Source: Natronorubrum texcoconense
GTDB lineage: Archaea > Halobacteriota > Halobacteria > Halobacteriales > Natrialbaceae
Assembly (NCBI RefSeq): GCF_900100335.1
Contig: NZ_FNFE01000008.1
Coordinates: 62,001 to 126,000 of the forward strand
Reading direction: 5' to 3'
Length of the DNA: 64,000 nucleotides
A program made the position numbers and the translations under genes. Numbering within the stretch: the stretch's first letter is position 1; each line of letters opens with the position of its first letter. Positions 1 through 8,756 of the stretch are shown in pieces. Under the pieces are notes generated by a model that searched no databases, was not told the DNA's origin, and saw nothing but the letters and a program-made list of their open reading frames with translations.

Positions 1-655
1 ACGAGAACAGGTGGCCTTCCTCGGCGAACGTCTCGAGGAGGAGATTCGTCTCGAGTGCAGCCGTGGCCTCGATGCTGTGGGAAACGTCGACGGAGTCGTC
101 CTGCCGGCCGTGGAAGATAGCGACCGGAACGTCGATCGAGTCCGCGACGTCGTCGAACGCGTAGTCGTCGAAGTCCGCGAAGAACCGCTGATCGATCCGA
201 TCACCGGTGTCGAACTGACACGCACCCTCGCCCTCGACGACCGTTCGGTACGCGTCGAACGTGGGGTTGTAGGTCACGGGGGCCCGCGTAACGATTGCCT
301 CGAGACGCTCGTCCTCGGCAGCAGCGTGGAACGCGACCTTGCCGCCGAAACTCGAGCCGAACAGCGCGTACGACGGTGGTTCGAACCACTCGACGACGGC
401 CGCCAGATCTGCGAGCTTCGAACTGAGCGTCTGGTCGACGAACGCGCCGTCGGACTCGCCACAGCCCCGAAAGTCGAACCGAACGGCGTTGTACCCCCGT
501 TCGACCGCTCGACGACAGCGTCGCTCGTAGCTCCCCGATTTGTCGCTCAGGAAGCCGTGACAGAAGACCAGCCAGTCGTCTCCGGTCGCCTCGTGGTGGA
601 CGGCGGCGACGGATTCGCCGTCGCCGACCGGGATACGATGGTCCGTTTCGGCCAT
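1..655 (-). CDS. alpha/beta hydrolase, 3' end outside window
   Basis: Reading on the minus strand from the ATG at 653-655 gives about 218 residues that run off the window edge, so only the last few codons are missing. The protein begins MAETDHRIPVGDGESVAAV and has a nucleophile elbow GSSFGGK (catalytic Ser), an oxyanion-type HGF segment near residue 34 and a C-terminal GHLFS containing the expected catalytic His. The Asp of the triad probably lies in the HGRQDDSV segment. This is the layout of small serine hydrolases of the peptidase S9/dienelactone type; the substrate cannot be told. It is divergent from the small zinc-ribbon gene at 770. Confidence 0.85.
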   Translation of the reverse strand, partial: MAETDHRIPVGDGESVAAVHHEATGDDWLVFCHGFLSDKSGSYERRCRRAVERGYNAVRFDFRGCGESDGAFVDQTLSSKLADLAAVVEWFEPPSYALFGSSFGGKVAFHAAAEDERLEAIVTRAPVTYNPTFDAYRTVVEGEGACQFDTGDRIDQRFFADFDDYAFDDVADSIDVPVAIFHGRQDDSVDVSHSIEATAALETNLLLETFAEEGHLFS

Positions 656-769
656 TGTGTGTCCTCTCGAGACTTACGACCGTAGGCGTTGTCGTTCGTG
701 GTGGATTAGCACCGTGCGGCTTCCATCGCTGGCACACCGTTTACGCACCGGCGTGGCGACTGCCTCGGT

Positions 770-934
770 ATGACCCGCACGACCTATCGATGCACCTGCG
801 GCGCGCTGTTGAAGTTCGCACAGGATCTCGAGAAGGAGTCCGGGATCACGACGCGGAGCTGGAAGTGTACGGACTGCGGGACGCCCGTTCCGGGACAGAT
901 CGCCGAGAAGGTCCGCCACCAGCATCCGTCCTGA
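770..934 (+). CDS. small zinc-ribbon-like protein
   Basis: A 54-residue ORF starting MTRTTYRCTCGALLKFAQ with two cysteine pairs, C-x-C at residues 8-10 and C-x-x-C near residues 33-36, a spacing that suits one bound zinc. Third codon positions are strongly G/C, as in its neighbours, which supports real coding despite the length. It is divergent from the hydrolase and stands alone. Haloarchaea carry many such mini-proteins; no function can be assigned. Confidence 0.7.
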   Translation: MTRTTYRCTCGALLKFAQDLEKESGITTRSWKCTDCGTPVPGQIAEKVRHQHPS

Positions 935-1057
935 TCCCCGTCCCCGGTCCAATCGAAAGGGGCGTCGCGTGCCGGTTCGGCACTGTTCGACGCGGTTCGC
1001 ACACGGCATCGCAAGCACCGCCGATATGTCTCGGAGGGGAAACAACCAACGTACACG

Positions 1058-1330
1058 ATGGATCGCAACCGTAGGCGCATGCTCGAACTGACGGGACTCG
1101 CTGCAGTCGGCTCGATAACCCTGCTCGCCGGGTGCAGCGACGAGGGCCCCGGTGACGAGGAGCCGGACGACGGCGAACCGGACGAGAACGACGGCGATGG
1201 GGGGAACGGTGACAACGGCGACGACGAGCAGGCCGAGCATCCCGACGAAGTCGGCGACGAGGGCGACGCCGGTGCCGATGACGCGGCGGAGCCGACGGGC
1301 GGCGCTCCCGATGAAGACGACGATAACTGA
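1058..1330 (+). CDS. acidic Tat lipoprotein without a folded domain
   Basis: A 90-residue protein with a twin-arginine-like start (RNRRRMLELTG), a hydrophobic stretch and a lipobox LLAGC at about residues 22-26, so a lipid-anchored exported product is expected. After the cysteine the chain is almost only Asp, Glu, Gly, Asn and Pro to the C-terminus. Signal and linker match the start of the halocyanin at 55405: both read ...LAGC(S/G)DEGPGDE. The copper-binding domain is absent here. It could be a truncated halocyanin relative or a genuine short acidic surface lipoprotein. A start three or four codons later would not change this. Confidence 0.7.
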   Translation: MDRNRRRMLELTGLAAVGSITLLAGCSDEGPGDEEPDDGEPDENDGDGGNGDNGDDEQAEHPDEVGDEGDAGADDAAEPTGGAPDEDDDN

Positions 1331-1345
1331 GTACGTCGAAGATCG

Positions 1346-1663
1346 TTACTGACGGTCGGCCTCGAGTTCGTACTCGAGAGCGAGCCGACGCTGTCGTGCG
1401 TATCGCCACTGCACGTATCCGTAGTAGACCAGCGAGAAGCCGGTGAGAACTCCCAGTACGATGGTCGAGGCCAATAACGCGACCAGCGGTTCGATCGTCG
1501 TTTCGAAAGGGCGGGAGAGGAACTGCTCGAGCGCTTGCCGTTGAGCCGCCGAGAGACCCACGACGAAGGCGTACCAGGCGAACGAGAGCGTGCTCGCGGC
1601 CCAGAGAACGAGGCAGGTCGCGGAGACGAGCCAGCCACGTCGCTGGAGCGTCGCGTCACCCAT
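1346..1663 (-). CDS. two-TM membrane protein, unknown function
   Basis: A 105-residue protein beginning MGDATLQRRGWLVSATC. Two strongly hydrophobic segments are visible at about residues 12-36 and 58-83, followed by a positively charged stretch (WRYARQRR) and an acidic tail. This suits a small inner-membrane protein with a cytoplasmic C-terminus. It converges on the acidic lipoprotein gene, whose stop lies 15 nt away. I do not recognise the family. Confidence 0.7.
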   Translation of the reverse strand: MGDATLQRRGWLVSATCLVLWAASTLSFAWYAFVVGLSAAQRQALEQFLSRPFETTIEPLVALLASTIVLGVLTGFSLVYYGYVQWRYARQRRLALEYELEADRQ

Positions 1664-1846
1664 CCGTCTCTCTCCTCGATGGGACGGCGAAATTCGACTT
1701 CCGAATGTACATCGGTACTCGTGACCGCCTTTGCGTGAACACGAACAACCGAATCGCGATCCATTGTCGCCTGCATTTGGCCGAGAGTTATATCGGGTTC
1801 AGTCACGTGCACAGGTAGTTGTATCGGCAGGTCGTATCGCGCGAAT

Positions 1847-2080
1847 ATGACCGACGAGCGACGTCAGGACAACGGCGGTTCAGATCGATCGGAAACGTCT
1901 GAAAGAGATAGATTGGCACCGCCGGGTTCGCCAGGCGGAGCCGCGGCCGCTGCCTCCGTGCTGTGGGGCGCCGTCGCCTTCCTCCATCTGGAATCGATCG
2001 GTATCGGATTGTTGGTGTTCCTGGCAGTTCTCACGTCACTCGAAGCGATCGCTGGGTTCGCGACCGAACGCACCGACTGA
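1847..2080 (+). CDS. small membrane protein
   Basis: A 77-residue ORF with a polar, Asp/Arg-rich N-terminus of about 30 residues, then an Ala/Gly-rich and hydrophobic stretch (residues about 33-70) that could form one or two membrane passes. A TATA-like gttatatc lies at about 1786-1793. The 43-nt gap to the converging integrase gene holds no other feature. Function unknown. Confidence 0.6.
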   Translation: MTDERRQDNGGSDRSETSERDRLAPPGSPGGAAAAASVLWGAVAFLHLESIGIGLLVFLAVLTSLEAIAGFATERTD

Positions 2081-2123
2081 AGACGGACCGTATTCGAGCG
2101 AGAAATGCCGAAGCAACGGACGA

Positions 2124-3218
2124 TCACTCGTCGTCGAACACTTCGGTATTGTCCGCACCCAACTCGCTCGCTTCGATGTGGGAGTACATCGTCGACGTCG
2201 TCTTCGGATCGGCGTGGCGAAGGGTTCGCTGGGCCCGCTGTGCGCCGTGTTCCCTGTACAACGTTTCACCGACCCCCCGTCGAGCGCCGTGGAGGGTCAG
2301 ATACTCGCCGTCCGCGAGTCCGGGTACGTCAGCTTCGTCCGACAGTCGTTTCAACAGCGTTCGCGTCCCGGAGATGGTCACCGACGGCGGTTCGATCGCG
2401 TTCTCGAGAACGAACGTCCACGGGTCAGCGTCGGAGACGTCGTATCCCGCATTTCGAATACGCTCGTACAACGACGGCGGATGTCTCGAGGGGAACACCG
2501 GCCACGACTCGGCAGGCGGGTCGACGAGCGACCGAAGTCGGCACAGCGGGTCGATCGTCTGACCCGTCAGTCCGACCTCCTCCCGATCCTGGCTCTTGCC
2601 GAAGACCTGGATAACACCGTTCTCGAGGTCGACGTCGGACCACCGCAGTCCGTTTCGGCGGTCGTGTCGTGAATCGGCTACCACCTCCGATCCGCGGACG
2701 CCCGTGTACGCGAGGACGGTGATCAGTGCGCGATCGCGAACCGCTTCGACGGCGTCGCTGCCCTGTTCGTCGACCGCCGCTCGAGCACGTTCGTCGACGT
2801 ATTCGATGATCGCCGTTCGTTGTTCAGGATGCCAGAACTGCTGGTCGCCGCTGTCGGTCGTCGCCACCGGAAGCGGTTTTCTCGCTTCGCGTTTCTCGGC
2901 GGGGTTCTCCCCGAGGACGCCCACTTCGACGGATCGGGCCAACAGCGCCGAGACGTAGTTGTAGTACGTTTGTGCAGTCGAGGCGTTAATCGCATCGGCG
3001 TGTGCCCGACGCTTGAGGTGCGACGCGTAGTTCCGCATCGTCAGTGGCGACACCCCCTCGAGCGTGTCGACGTCCCGGTCGGCACACCAGTCGATCCAGC
3101 TCTCGAGACTGTACTCGAGGTTCTGTGCGTAGTTGCCGTCGCGCTCGGCGACGAACTCGGCTGTCGCCGCCTCGAGCGGCGTTTCCCCGGACGAACCCCC
3201 GGATTCGGTATCTACCAT
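2124..3218 (-). CDS. tyrosine recombinase/integrase, catalytically complete
   Basis: A 364-residue site-specific recombinase (start chosen at MVDTESGG; an upstream in-frame start at 3266 would add 16 poorly conserved residues). An N-terminal core-binding SAM-like domain covers about residues 15-115 and the catalytic domain follows. The full active-site set is present: Arg175 (TGVRGSE), His310 and Arg313 (LHGARRG), His335 (LRHAD) and the nucleophile Tyr345 (MYSHI). A beta-hairpin Lys is likely in the FGKSQ segment. It is probably XerC/D-like or the integrase of a lost element. A paralogue lacking most of these residues lies at 7439. No att duplication was found. Confidence 0.92.
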   Translation of the reverse strand: MVDTESGGSSGETPLEAATAEFVAERDGNYAQNLEYSLESWIDWCADRDVDTLEGVSPLTMRNYASHLKRRAHADAINASTAQTYYNYVSALLARSVEVGVLGENPAEKREARKPLPVATTDSGDQQFWHPEQRTAIIEYVDERARAAVDEQGSDAVEAVRDRALITVLAYTGVRGSEVVADSRHDRRNGLRWSDVDLENGVIQVFGKSQDREEVGLTGQTIDPLCRLRSLVDPPAESWPVFPSRHPPSLYERIRNAGYDVSDADPWTFVLENAIEPPSVTISGTRTLLKRLSDEADVPGLADGEYLTLHGARRGVGETLYREHGAQRAQRTLRHADPKTTSTMYSHIEASELGADNTEVFDDE

Positions 3219-3608
3219 CGACTCAACTTCGGAGACGGAAGCAACCCTCCTAAATCCACCGTACATTATTGGGCTAATGTACTGTGCACTCGCAAAGCAA
3301 GTTGTATAGCGGTATGAATGCCCAGCTGTGCAATATTCGGGGGTATTGCTCTGCTTACCGAAGTGTGTAAATCCTATGATGGTATATCAATTCTCTATCG
3401 TTTTGGGAGTCGGGGTCGTGGAATCTCCTCAGTGATTTTCATTGGAAGAAATTCGAACGTGTGTACCGTGTGCGTCGGCACCGACTCCCTACACCTGTGC
3501 ACCGTGTGCCGTGTGCGTCGGTGCCAGCGCTGCGGTAGCGTGCACACGCGAGTGCAGTATCCCACAGTTCTGGTAACCGAACGCCGAGAGTACTGGCAGC
3601 CCGACGAG
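3219..3608. other. intergenic region upstream of the integrase, repeated GTGTGC tracts
   Basis: About 390 nt without a convincing gene. The first 150 nt are AT-richer, which suits an integrase promoter on the minus strand. The segment 3465-3525 holds two near-identical 18-nt blocks, 3465-3482 and 3508-3525, sharing the core cgtgtgcgtcgg, with a third partial copy at 3501-3510. In one plus frame these encode closely spaced CxxC pairs, but no start or ending supports a protein. A recombinase or regulator binding array is possible. Confidence 0.4.
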
Positions 3609-4412
3609 TCACTCGGACTCCGGGTCCGTCGTTACGTCGAGAAACACTGCTTCGAGCGTCGATTCGTCACCGGATTCCATCCGATCGACGAGCACGCCGG
3701 GCGCACCTTCTTCGACGAGTCGTCCCTCGTAGAGAATCCCTACCTCGGTTGCGATTCGTTCGACCACTGGCAGGATGTGTGTCGACAGAAAAACGGTCGT
3801 TCCGTTTGCCGCGAGCTCGCTCAACACCTCACGAACGGTTCGTCTGGCGTGCGGATCGAGCCCACCCGTCGGCTCGTCCAAGAAAACGACGTCCGGTTCG
3901 TGCAGAATGGCCTGAATCAGGCCGGTCTTCTTGCGCATCCCCTTCGAGTAGGTCACGATCCGATCGTCGGCATCGTCGGTGAGCTCGAAGCGGTCGAGCA
4001 ACGTCTCGATGCGGACGTCGAGTTCGTCCGGGCTCATATCTCGTAGTCCGCCGTGGTACTCGAGTTGCTCGCGAGCCGTGAACTCCTCGTGTATCGGCGG
4101 TGATTCGGGCAGGTATCCGATGTGGTCGACGACCGCCTCCCGGTCGGTGATCGGCGCTCCGGCGACGTGACCGGTGCCGGTGGTCGGTGGCAGCAACGAC
4201 GTCAGCATCCGGATCGTAGTCGTTTTGCCCGCGCCATTGGGTCCGAGAAAGCCGTACACCGTGCCGGGTTCGATCTCGAGAGTCAGGTCGTCGACGGCCG
4301 TCGTCGCACCGTACTGTTTCGTCAGTCCGTCCGTGGCGACGGCGAGTTGATCGCGCCGCTCGGGATCGATCGACCGTGTCTTTGCGTTCGTGTCGTTCGT
4401 TCTGTCTGTCAT
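3609..4412 (-). CDS. ABC-2 type transporter ATPase
   Basis: A 267-residue ATPase subunit. Walker A is GPNGAGKT at residues 57-64, the ABC signature is YSKGM at 155-159 (a variant of LSGGQ common in ABC-2 exporters), Walker B is VVFLDEPTGGLDP ending near 187, and the switch His is in STHIL at about 212. It starts 3 nt after the stop of the permease gene, so the pair is co-transcribed and probably translationally coupled. It should power export or membrane remodelling; the cargo is unknown. Confidence 0.93.
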   Translation of the reverse strand: MTDRTNDTNAKTRSIDPERRDQLAVATDGLTKQYGATTAVDDLTLEIEPGTVYGFLGPNGAGKTTTIRMLTSLLPPTTGTGHVAGAPITDREAVVDHIGYLPESPPIHEEFTAREQLEYHGGLRDMSPDELDVRIETLLDRFELTDDADDRIVTYSKGMRKKTGLIQAILHEPDVVFLDEPTGGLDPHARRTVREVLSELAANGTTVFLSTHILPVVERIATEVGILYEGRLVEEGAPGVLVDRMESGDESTLEAVFLDVTTDPESE

Positions 4413-4415
4413 GGA

Positions 4416-6056
4416 TTAGCCTCGTCTGATTCGGTACCGACGGTATCGATCGATAGCGATTCGGGACGCCGCTTTCGAAACGCCAGCAGCAACGAGTATC
4501 GTGGCGAAGAGCGCACCGAGTCGAACGACGCCGGTCGACAGACCGAGTACTGCGAGCCGTTCGTACACCGGTGGAGAGTTCCCCAGAAAGGCTGGCAGTC
4601 CCACGAGTGACACGATCACGAAGACCCCCCCGAGCCTGAGGAACGGAACCAGCCCCATTTCGGTATACACCGGAACGTCGGTGAAGAAAAACGGAGCGGG
4701 AACGAACTCGTGGCGCTCAACACCGGTTCCGATCGCGACGCCGACCGAGGCGGTAGCCGCGCAGATGGCGATACCGACGAGGACGAGCAGGATCGTCTCC
4801 GCGATACCGACGGGAGCCACGAGTCCGAGCGGAAAGACGACTGCCGTGACGACGACGACCCCGACGGTAAGTGCAGCCAGGAGGTAGCCGCCGACGAACT
4901 GCCGTCCACCGACCGTGGTCAACAGCATCGGCAGCGTTCGGTACTCGATCCCGAACGGATCGGTCCCGAAGGCGATGCCAGCCGCGAGTCCGAGCGATAT
5001 CGTCAGGAACAACAGCAGCCCGTTCGGCCCCCCGGCGATACTGAACGTCGGGAGGAGGACCAGCGCTGCAAACAGGAGTACGTACCCCGTCGACAGCAGC
5101 CCTCGTGGAACGCGTCGTTCCATGAGCCAGCGCTCTCGAGCGATGGTACGGACGGGCCGCGAGACGTAGTCTCCGAGAAGGCGATCGAGCCAGCCGTCCG
5201 CAGTAAGTGTGCGTGAGCCGTGAGAGCCGCTCGAACTGGCCGGTTCGGACTCCCAGATCCGACGGGCGACCGCGACGGTTACGGCCACGGCGGGCGGCAC
5301 CGTGAGGACGACGAGTCCGAGTGCACCCAGCCCACGATGGGTCTCGATAGCCGGCAGATCACCTGCACCGAGGAGCGCGAGGTCGACGAACCACGCGAGC
5401 GGTTGTGACTCGAGGGCGGAGCGCAGCGGAGCGACCGACAGCGACGCCTCCTGGAGCAACAACCATCCGGCGAGTAGCGGCACCCAGCCGAACACGACGA
5501 GCAAGTCCCTGTAGAACCCTCCTCGGGTTAGCCGCGTTCCAACGAGATAGACGGTGAGCCTGGCCGCAACGCCGACGCCGACGGCGAGAGCCGTGACGCC
5601 GAGGGTCGCCGCTACGATCGTCACCGCAACCGCCGGCGACCGGAGCCCGAACGCGGCCCCGACTCCGACGCCGACCGTTGGCAGGGCGATCACCGCGACT
5701 ACTCGGGCATAGACGAACAGGAGTACTCCCGTGGCGGCGGCTCGGGTCGGAACGGTAGTGAGAAGCATGTCGGGAGCCAGGCGCTCGAATCGCATGTGCG
5801 TCAATGTTGCACTCCGCCACACCAACCAGCCGAACAGCACGACGACGAGAATCCAGAGGGCCTCGAGCGGTATCGCCCGCTCGGAAGCGAGGTCCCGGCC
5901 GGCCGAGTAGGCTAGCATCCCCGAGACGACCGCAACGATCAGTAACACGCCGCGAACGATTCCAGGTCCGATTCCCTGCCGACCGAACTCACGGCGGTAG
6001 CGCCGCCGTTCGGCACGGGCAATCGCGAAACTCTGCTGGAGCCACCGTGGTATCAT
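4416..6056 (-). CDS. ABC-2 type permease, multi-spanning
   Basis: A 546-residue membrane protein, start taken at MIPRWLQQSFAIARAERRR, which gives the usual cytoplasmic amphipathic N-terminus; the earlier in-frame start at 6128 would add 24 less convincing residues. About twelve hydrophobic segments are visible, with a polar cytoplasmic loop in the middle (SEPASSSGSHGSR to SRPVRTIARERW). It looks like two repeats of a six-helix permease. It lies directly upstream of its ATPase (3-nt gap). AT-rich DNA at about 6215-6265 probably holds the promoter. Confidence 0.88.
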   Translation of the reverse strand: MIPRWLQQSFAIARAERRRYRREFGRQGIGPGIVRGVLLIVAVVSGMLAYSAGRDLASERAIPLEALWILVVVLFGWLVWRSATLTHMRFERLAPDMLLTTVPTRAAATGVLLFVYARVVAVIALPTVGVGVGAAFGLRSPAVAVTIVAATLGVTALAVGVGVAARLTVYLVGTRLTRGGFYRDLLVVFGWVPLLAGWLLLQEASLSVAPLRSALESQPLAWFVDLALLGAGDLPAIETHRGLGALGLVVLTVPPAVAVTVAVARRIWESEPASSSGSHGSRTLTADGWLDRLLGDYVSRPVRTIARERWLMERRVPRGLLSTGYVLLFAALVLLPTFSIAGGPNGLLLFLTISLGLAAGIAFGTDPFGIEYRTLPMLLTTVGGRQFVGGYLLAALTVGVVVVTAVVFPLGLVAPVGIAETILLVLVGIAICAATASVGVAIGTGVERHEFVPAPFFFTDVPVYTEMGLVPFLRLGGVFVIVSLVGLPAFLGNSPPVYERLAVLGLSTGVVRLGALFATILVAAGVSKAASRIAIDRYRRYRIRRG

Positions 6057-6319
6057 CGTGACTCGGTACACGCACTCGATTGCTCGTCGTTCCGGATCGC
6101 GTCCCCCCGACGTGAACGGTTCGGCCAAACGAGTAACTGACCGCGTCTCGACCGAGTCGTCCCTTCAGGAGTTCGCCGCCGTCGTTTCATCTTCGAACGA
6201 GCGTGCAATGTAGTAGTTACGGTCAAAAAATCAATCCGTATTACTAAATATATTTTGATTTTCACACTCAATCGACAGCTATCGACCGTGAACGGCCCCG
6301 GTACCCACCGGGACGATCA
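6057..6319. promoter_or_regulatory. AT-rich promoter region of the ABC exporter operon
   Basis: Between the two minus-strand units is a clearly AT-rich patch at about 6215-6265 (ctaaatatattttgatttt and flanks). Read on the minus strand it offers TATA-like aaaatatattt at about 6246-6256, upstream of the permease. It also covers the 3' end of the DUF4097 gene's downstream region. The exact transcription start cannot be placed. Confidence 0.45.
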
Positions 6320-7150
6320 CTACTCCCGGCCCCTCACCGTCACGTCTCCCGTTTCCGTCGAAACCTCGAGTCGCGTCGCTCCGTCACCGACGACGGCTTC
6401 GATCAACGAATCGCCGGACATCTCCGGGAGGTCTTCCACGTCGGTAACTTCGATCTGGCCCGTCTCGGTCGTGATCTCGAGCGTTAAATCGAGTTCGTCG
6501 GGAACGCGCAGATCGATAGAACCCGTCGACGACTCGATGGTTGCGTCGTCGTCGATCCCGGACAGCGAGACGTCCACGTCGCCGGTGTCGGTGACGAGTC
6601 GGTCGATCGACGTGGGATCCTCGACAGCGAGGTCGCCGGTCTCCGTCGCGGCCGAGACGATCCCTTCGACGGCCGTTGCACTCAGATCTCCCGTTTCGGA
6701 GGTTATCTGAAGGTTTCCTACGACGTCATTCACGTCGAGATCCCCCGCCTTCGATTCGATCCGTCGCACCTCGAGTCGGTCCGGAACGGCGACCGAGAGG
6801 TCGAGCACCGGATCGGGACGGAGCCCGAAGACGGTCCGTGCGTCGTCTCGGTCGACCGAAATATCGAGGACGCCGTCGGCGGCCGTCGTCGACAGGCCGA
6901 CCGACTCGAGGTCGTCGCGGCTGACGGCCGCCTTCTGTCCCTCGATGTCGATCGCGTCCGTCGGTGTCGCGCGAACGTCGACGTCGCCGAGCGTCGTCGA
7001 GACCGTTACCGCCCGCAGTTCGTCCGTGGTGTGTGTCTTCGTTACCGTTTGCTCGACGCCTCGGCTCCTCGAGAGACAGCCGGCGACGCCGCAGAGGACC
7101 CCACCGGCGGCGCCGGCCAGCACGGAGCGGCGTGACGCCTGACGTGTCAT
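6320..7150 (-). CDS. DUF4097-type beta-repeat lipoprotein
   Basis: A 276-residue exported protein. The start at MTRQASRRSVLAGAAGG places a twin-arginine signal and a lipobox (VAGC) where expected; the start at 7192 would put a 14-residue tail before the signal. The mature part repeats a TETGD/SKAGDLD-like motif about every 20 residues (for example ITSETGDLSA, AATETGDLAV, VTDTGDVDV, ITTETGQIEV, STETGDVTV), typical of the DUF4097 beta-solenoid-like fold. It probably sits on the outer membrane face. Its function is unknown. The nearest genes are the ABC exporter (same strand, 263 nt away) and the integrase paralogue. Confidence 0.85.
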   Translation of the reverse strand: MTRQASRRSVLAGAAGGVLCGVAGCLSRSRGVEQTVTKTHTTDELRAVTVSTTLGDVDVRATPTDAIDIEGQKAAVSRDDLESVGLSTTAADGVLDISVDRDDARTVFGLRPDPVLDLSVAVPDRLEVRRIESKAGDLDVNDVVGNLQITSETGDLSATAVEGIVSAATETGDLAVEDPTSIDRLVTDTGDVDVSLSGIDDDATIESSTGSIDLRVPDELDLTLEITTETGQIEVTDVEDLPEMSGDSLIEAVVGDGATRLEVSTETGDVTVRGRE

Positions 7151-7382
7151 AGGGTGGCGTACGCCGTCAGCGGCCATAATGGCGACCGTCACGAGAAGCG
7201 AGAGTCCGTTCGGACCGACAGTTCGTTCGATTGATCTCGTTTCTTTCCGGAGGCGTGAGACCGAAACACAGATTTAGGGTGGTGGACCAGTACCGTACGA
7301 ACAGATGATTCGCGGCGTCGATTCCACCGGCTGCGCTCGCCGTGTCCTCGGCAGCCGCGAGCGAACGACGTCCCGAAACGGT

Positions 7383-7442
7383 ATGACTCAGGAACAGCCC
7401 TCACATATCGAGCCGTTCGTCGAGCGGGTGATCGAACCGTGA
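7383..7442 (+). CDS. possible 19-residue upstream ORF of the integrase paralogue
   Basis: An ATG at 7383 opens a short frame (MTQEQPSHIEPFVERVIEP) whose TGA overlaps the GTG start of the following integrase-like gene (GTGA, 7439-7442). The overlap is the standard coupling seen across this genome's operons. Either it is a translated leader that couples initiation of the integrase-like gene, or it marks the remains of a longer N-terminus in another frame. Codon use is normal but the ORF is very short. Confidence 0.35.
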   Translation: MTQEQPSHIEPFVERVIEP

Positions 7443-8584
7443 GCAACGCCGACGGCGTCACCGTCGTCGACGCGGTCGACGCCTACCTCCAGCGGAAGGC
7501 CGTCGGCGACCCCGACGGTCCCGGTGCCGGAACCTACGCGTCGAACGCCGAGTCGATTCTGCGGCGCTGGGGCGACTGGCTCGAGACCGAACACGGCGTC
7601 GTCTCGCTGTTTTCCCTCGAGACCGAACAGATGCGGGCGTACGCCGTCGAGTTGCGGTCTCGGGCCGACCGCGGCGAGTACGCGGCGTCGACCGCCGGGA
7701 CCTACTACGCGGTCGTCCGAGCGTTTCTCTCGTGGTGCGTCCGCGGCGGCATTCTCGAGTCGAACCCGGCCGCGGCCGACGCTGCCGAATCCGCCCTCCC
7801 CGCCGGAGACGATCGATCCAGCGACGAGTTCTGGACGGCCGCGCAGCGCCGACGGCTCCGGACGCACGTCCGCGAACGCGCACTCGAGGCCTCGGCAGGC
7901 GAACTCGACCGGGAGGAACGCTGCAGCCGACTGCGAGAGTACGCGATGGTCGCCCTCCTGGCTCACTCCGGGGTTCGCGGCTCCGAACTGTTTCGCGTCC
8001 CCGACGACGAACGGCGCACGGGGGCGACCTGGGACGACGTCGACTTCTATACGGGAACGATCCGCGTGCTCGGGAAATCACAGCGACTCGAGGACGTGCC
8101 ACTGCCGGCATCCGCCCGGACGCCGCTGCGACGCTACCGGGTCGTTCTCGATCCGCCGTCGAACGACTGGCCGCTGTTTCCGACGCGTCACGCGCCATCG
8201 ATCGCCCGTCGCGTCAGGAGCGTACTGGCGGACCGGGGCCACACCGAGCCCGAAATCGACGCGCTTCTCGCGGAGACGACGGCGACCCGACTCGCTCGCG
8301 AGCGTTCGATCGCGCCACCGGCGATCACTACCGAAGGTGCTCGTTCGGTCCTGAAACGGCTCTGTGAGGACGCGGACGTCAACATCGACGGCGACTACCT
8401 GACGCCGCGAGGAGTCCGGGAGACCGCCGACGGAGACAGCGATCTGTACCGGCGCGAAGCGACGACGTCGAAGCCCGCGCTCCGCGCGTCGGTCCTCGAG
8501 CGAACGATCGCCGTCCCGGAATCGCCGCCTTCGATCATCGACGTCGGCTCGAGCGACCGTGACGAGCAGTCGGAACAGGACTGA
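7439..8584 (+). CDS. integrase paralogue with a degenerate active site
   Basis: A 381-residue protein clearly related to the recombinase at 2124: shared blocks include AHSGVRGSEL (vs AYTGVRGSEV), VLGKSQ (vs VFGKSQ), DPPSNDWPLFPTRHAPS (vs DPPAESWPVFPSRHPPS) and VLKRLCEDADV (vs LLKRLSDEADV). Arg180 is kept, but LHGAR of the active protein reads PRGVR here (His to Arg), and the C-terminal LRHAD and MYSHI boxes are replaced by an unrelated tail without a tyrosine. It should bind DNA but not cleave it. GTG start at 7439, overlapping a tiny upstream ORF. The frame is otherwise open, so a non-catalytic function is possible rather than decay. Confidence 0.8.
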   Translation: MSNADGVTVVDAVDAYLQRKAVGDPDGPGAGTYASNAESILRRWGDWLETEHGVVSLFSLETEQMRAYAVELRSRADRGEYAASTAGTYYAVVRAFLSWCVRGGILESNPAAADAAESALPAGDDRSSDEFWTAAQRRRLRTHVRERALEASAGELDREERCSRLREYAMVALLAHSGVRGSELFRVPDDERRTGATWDDVDFYTGTIRVLGKSQRLEDVPLPASARTPLRRYRVVLDPPSNDWPLFPTRHAPSIARRVRSVLADRGHTEPEIDALLAETTATRLARERSIAPPAITTEGARSVLKRLCEDADVNIDGDYLTPRGVRETADGDSDLYRREATTSKPALRASVLERTIAVPESPPSIIDVGSSDRDEQSEQD

Positions 8585-8756
8585 GACGATAGCGGAGCCC
8601 AGATGAGTGCGGTTTTCGACAGGAAAGACTGTCCGACGTGGGTTTGATACGTGAGTGGTCTCTCGAGCGACAGCCGTCGAACGTTGACTGACGGTTCTCG
8701 GGGGTGGTGAATCAGTTCGGCGGAGACGGAAAGCAGGAACTCGTCCGAGGCGAATT

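Noticed and set aside
3318-4046. A plus frame with several CxxC pairs (CTVC, CRVRRCQRC)
   Set aside because: The pairs come from the GTGTGC repeats and the frame then runs antisense through the ABC ATPase gene.
2124-8584. A complete integrative element bounded by the two integrase-like genes
   Set aside because: No direct repeats, tRNA attachment site or phage/plasmid genes were found between them, and the cargo looks like ordinary chromosomal exporter and lipoprotein genes.
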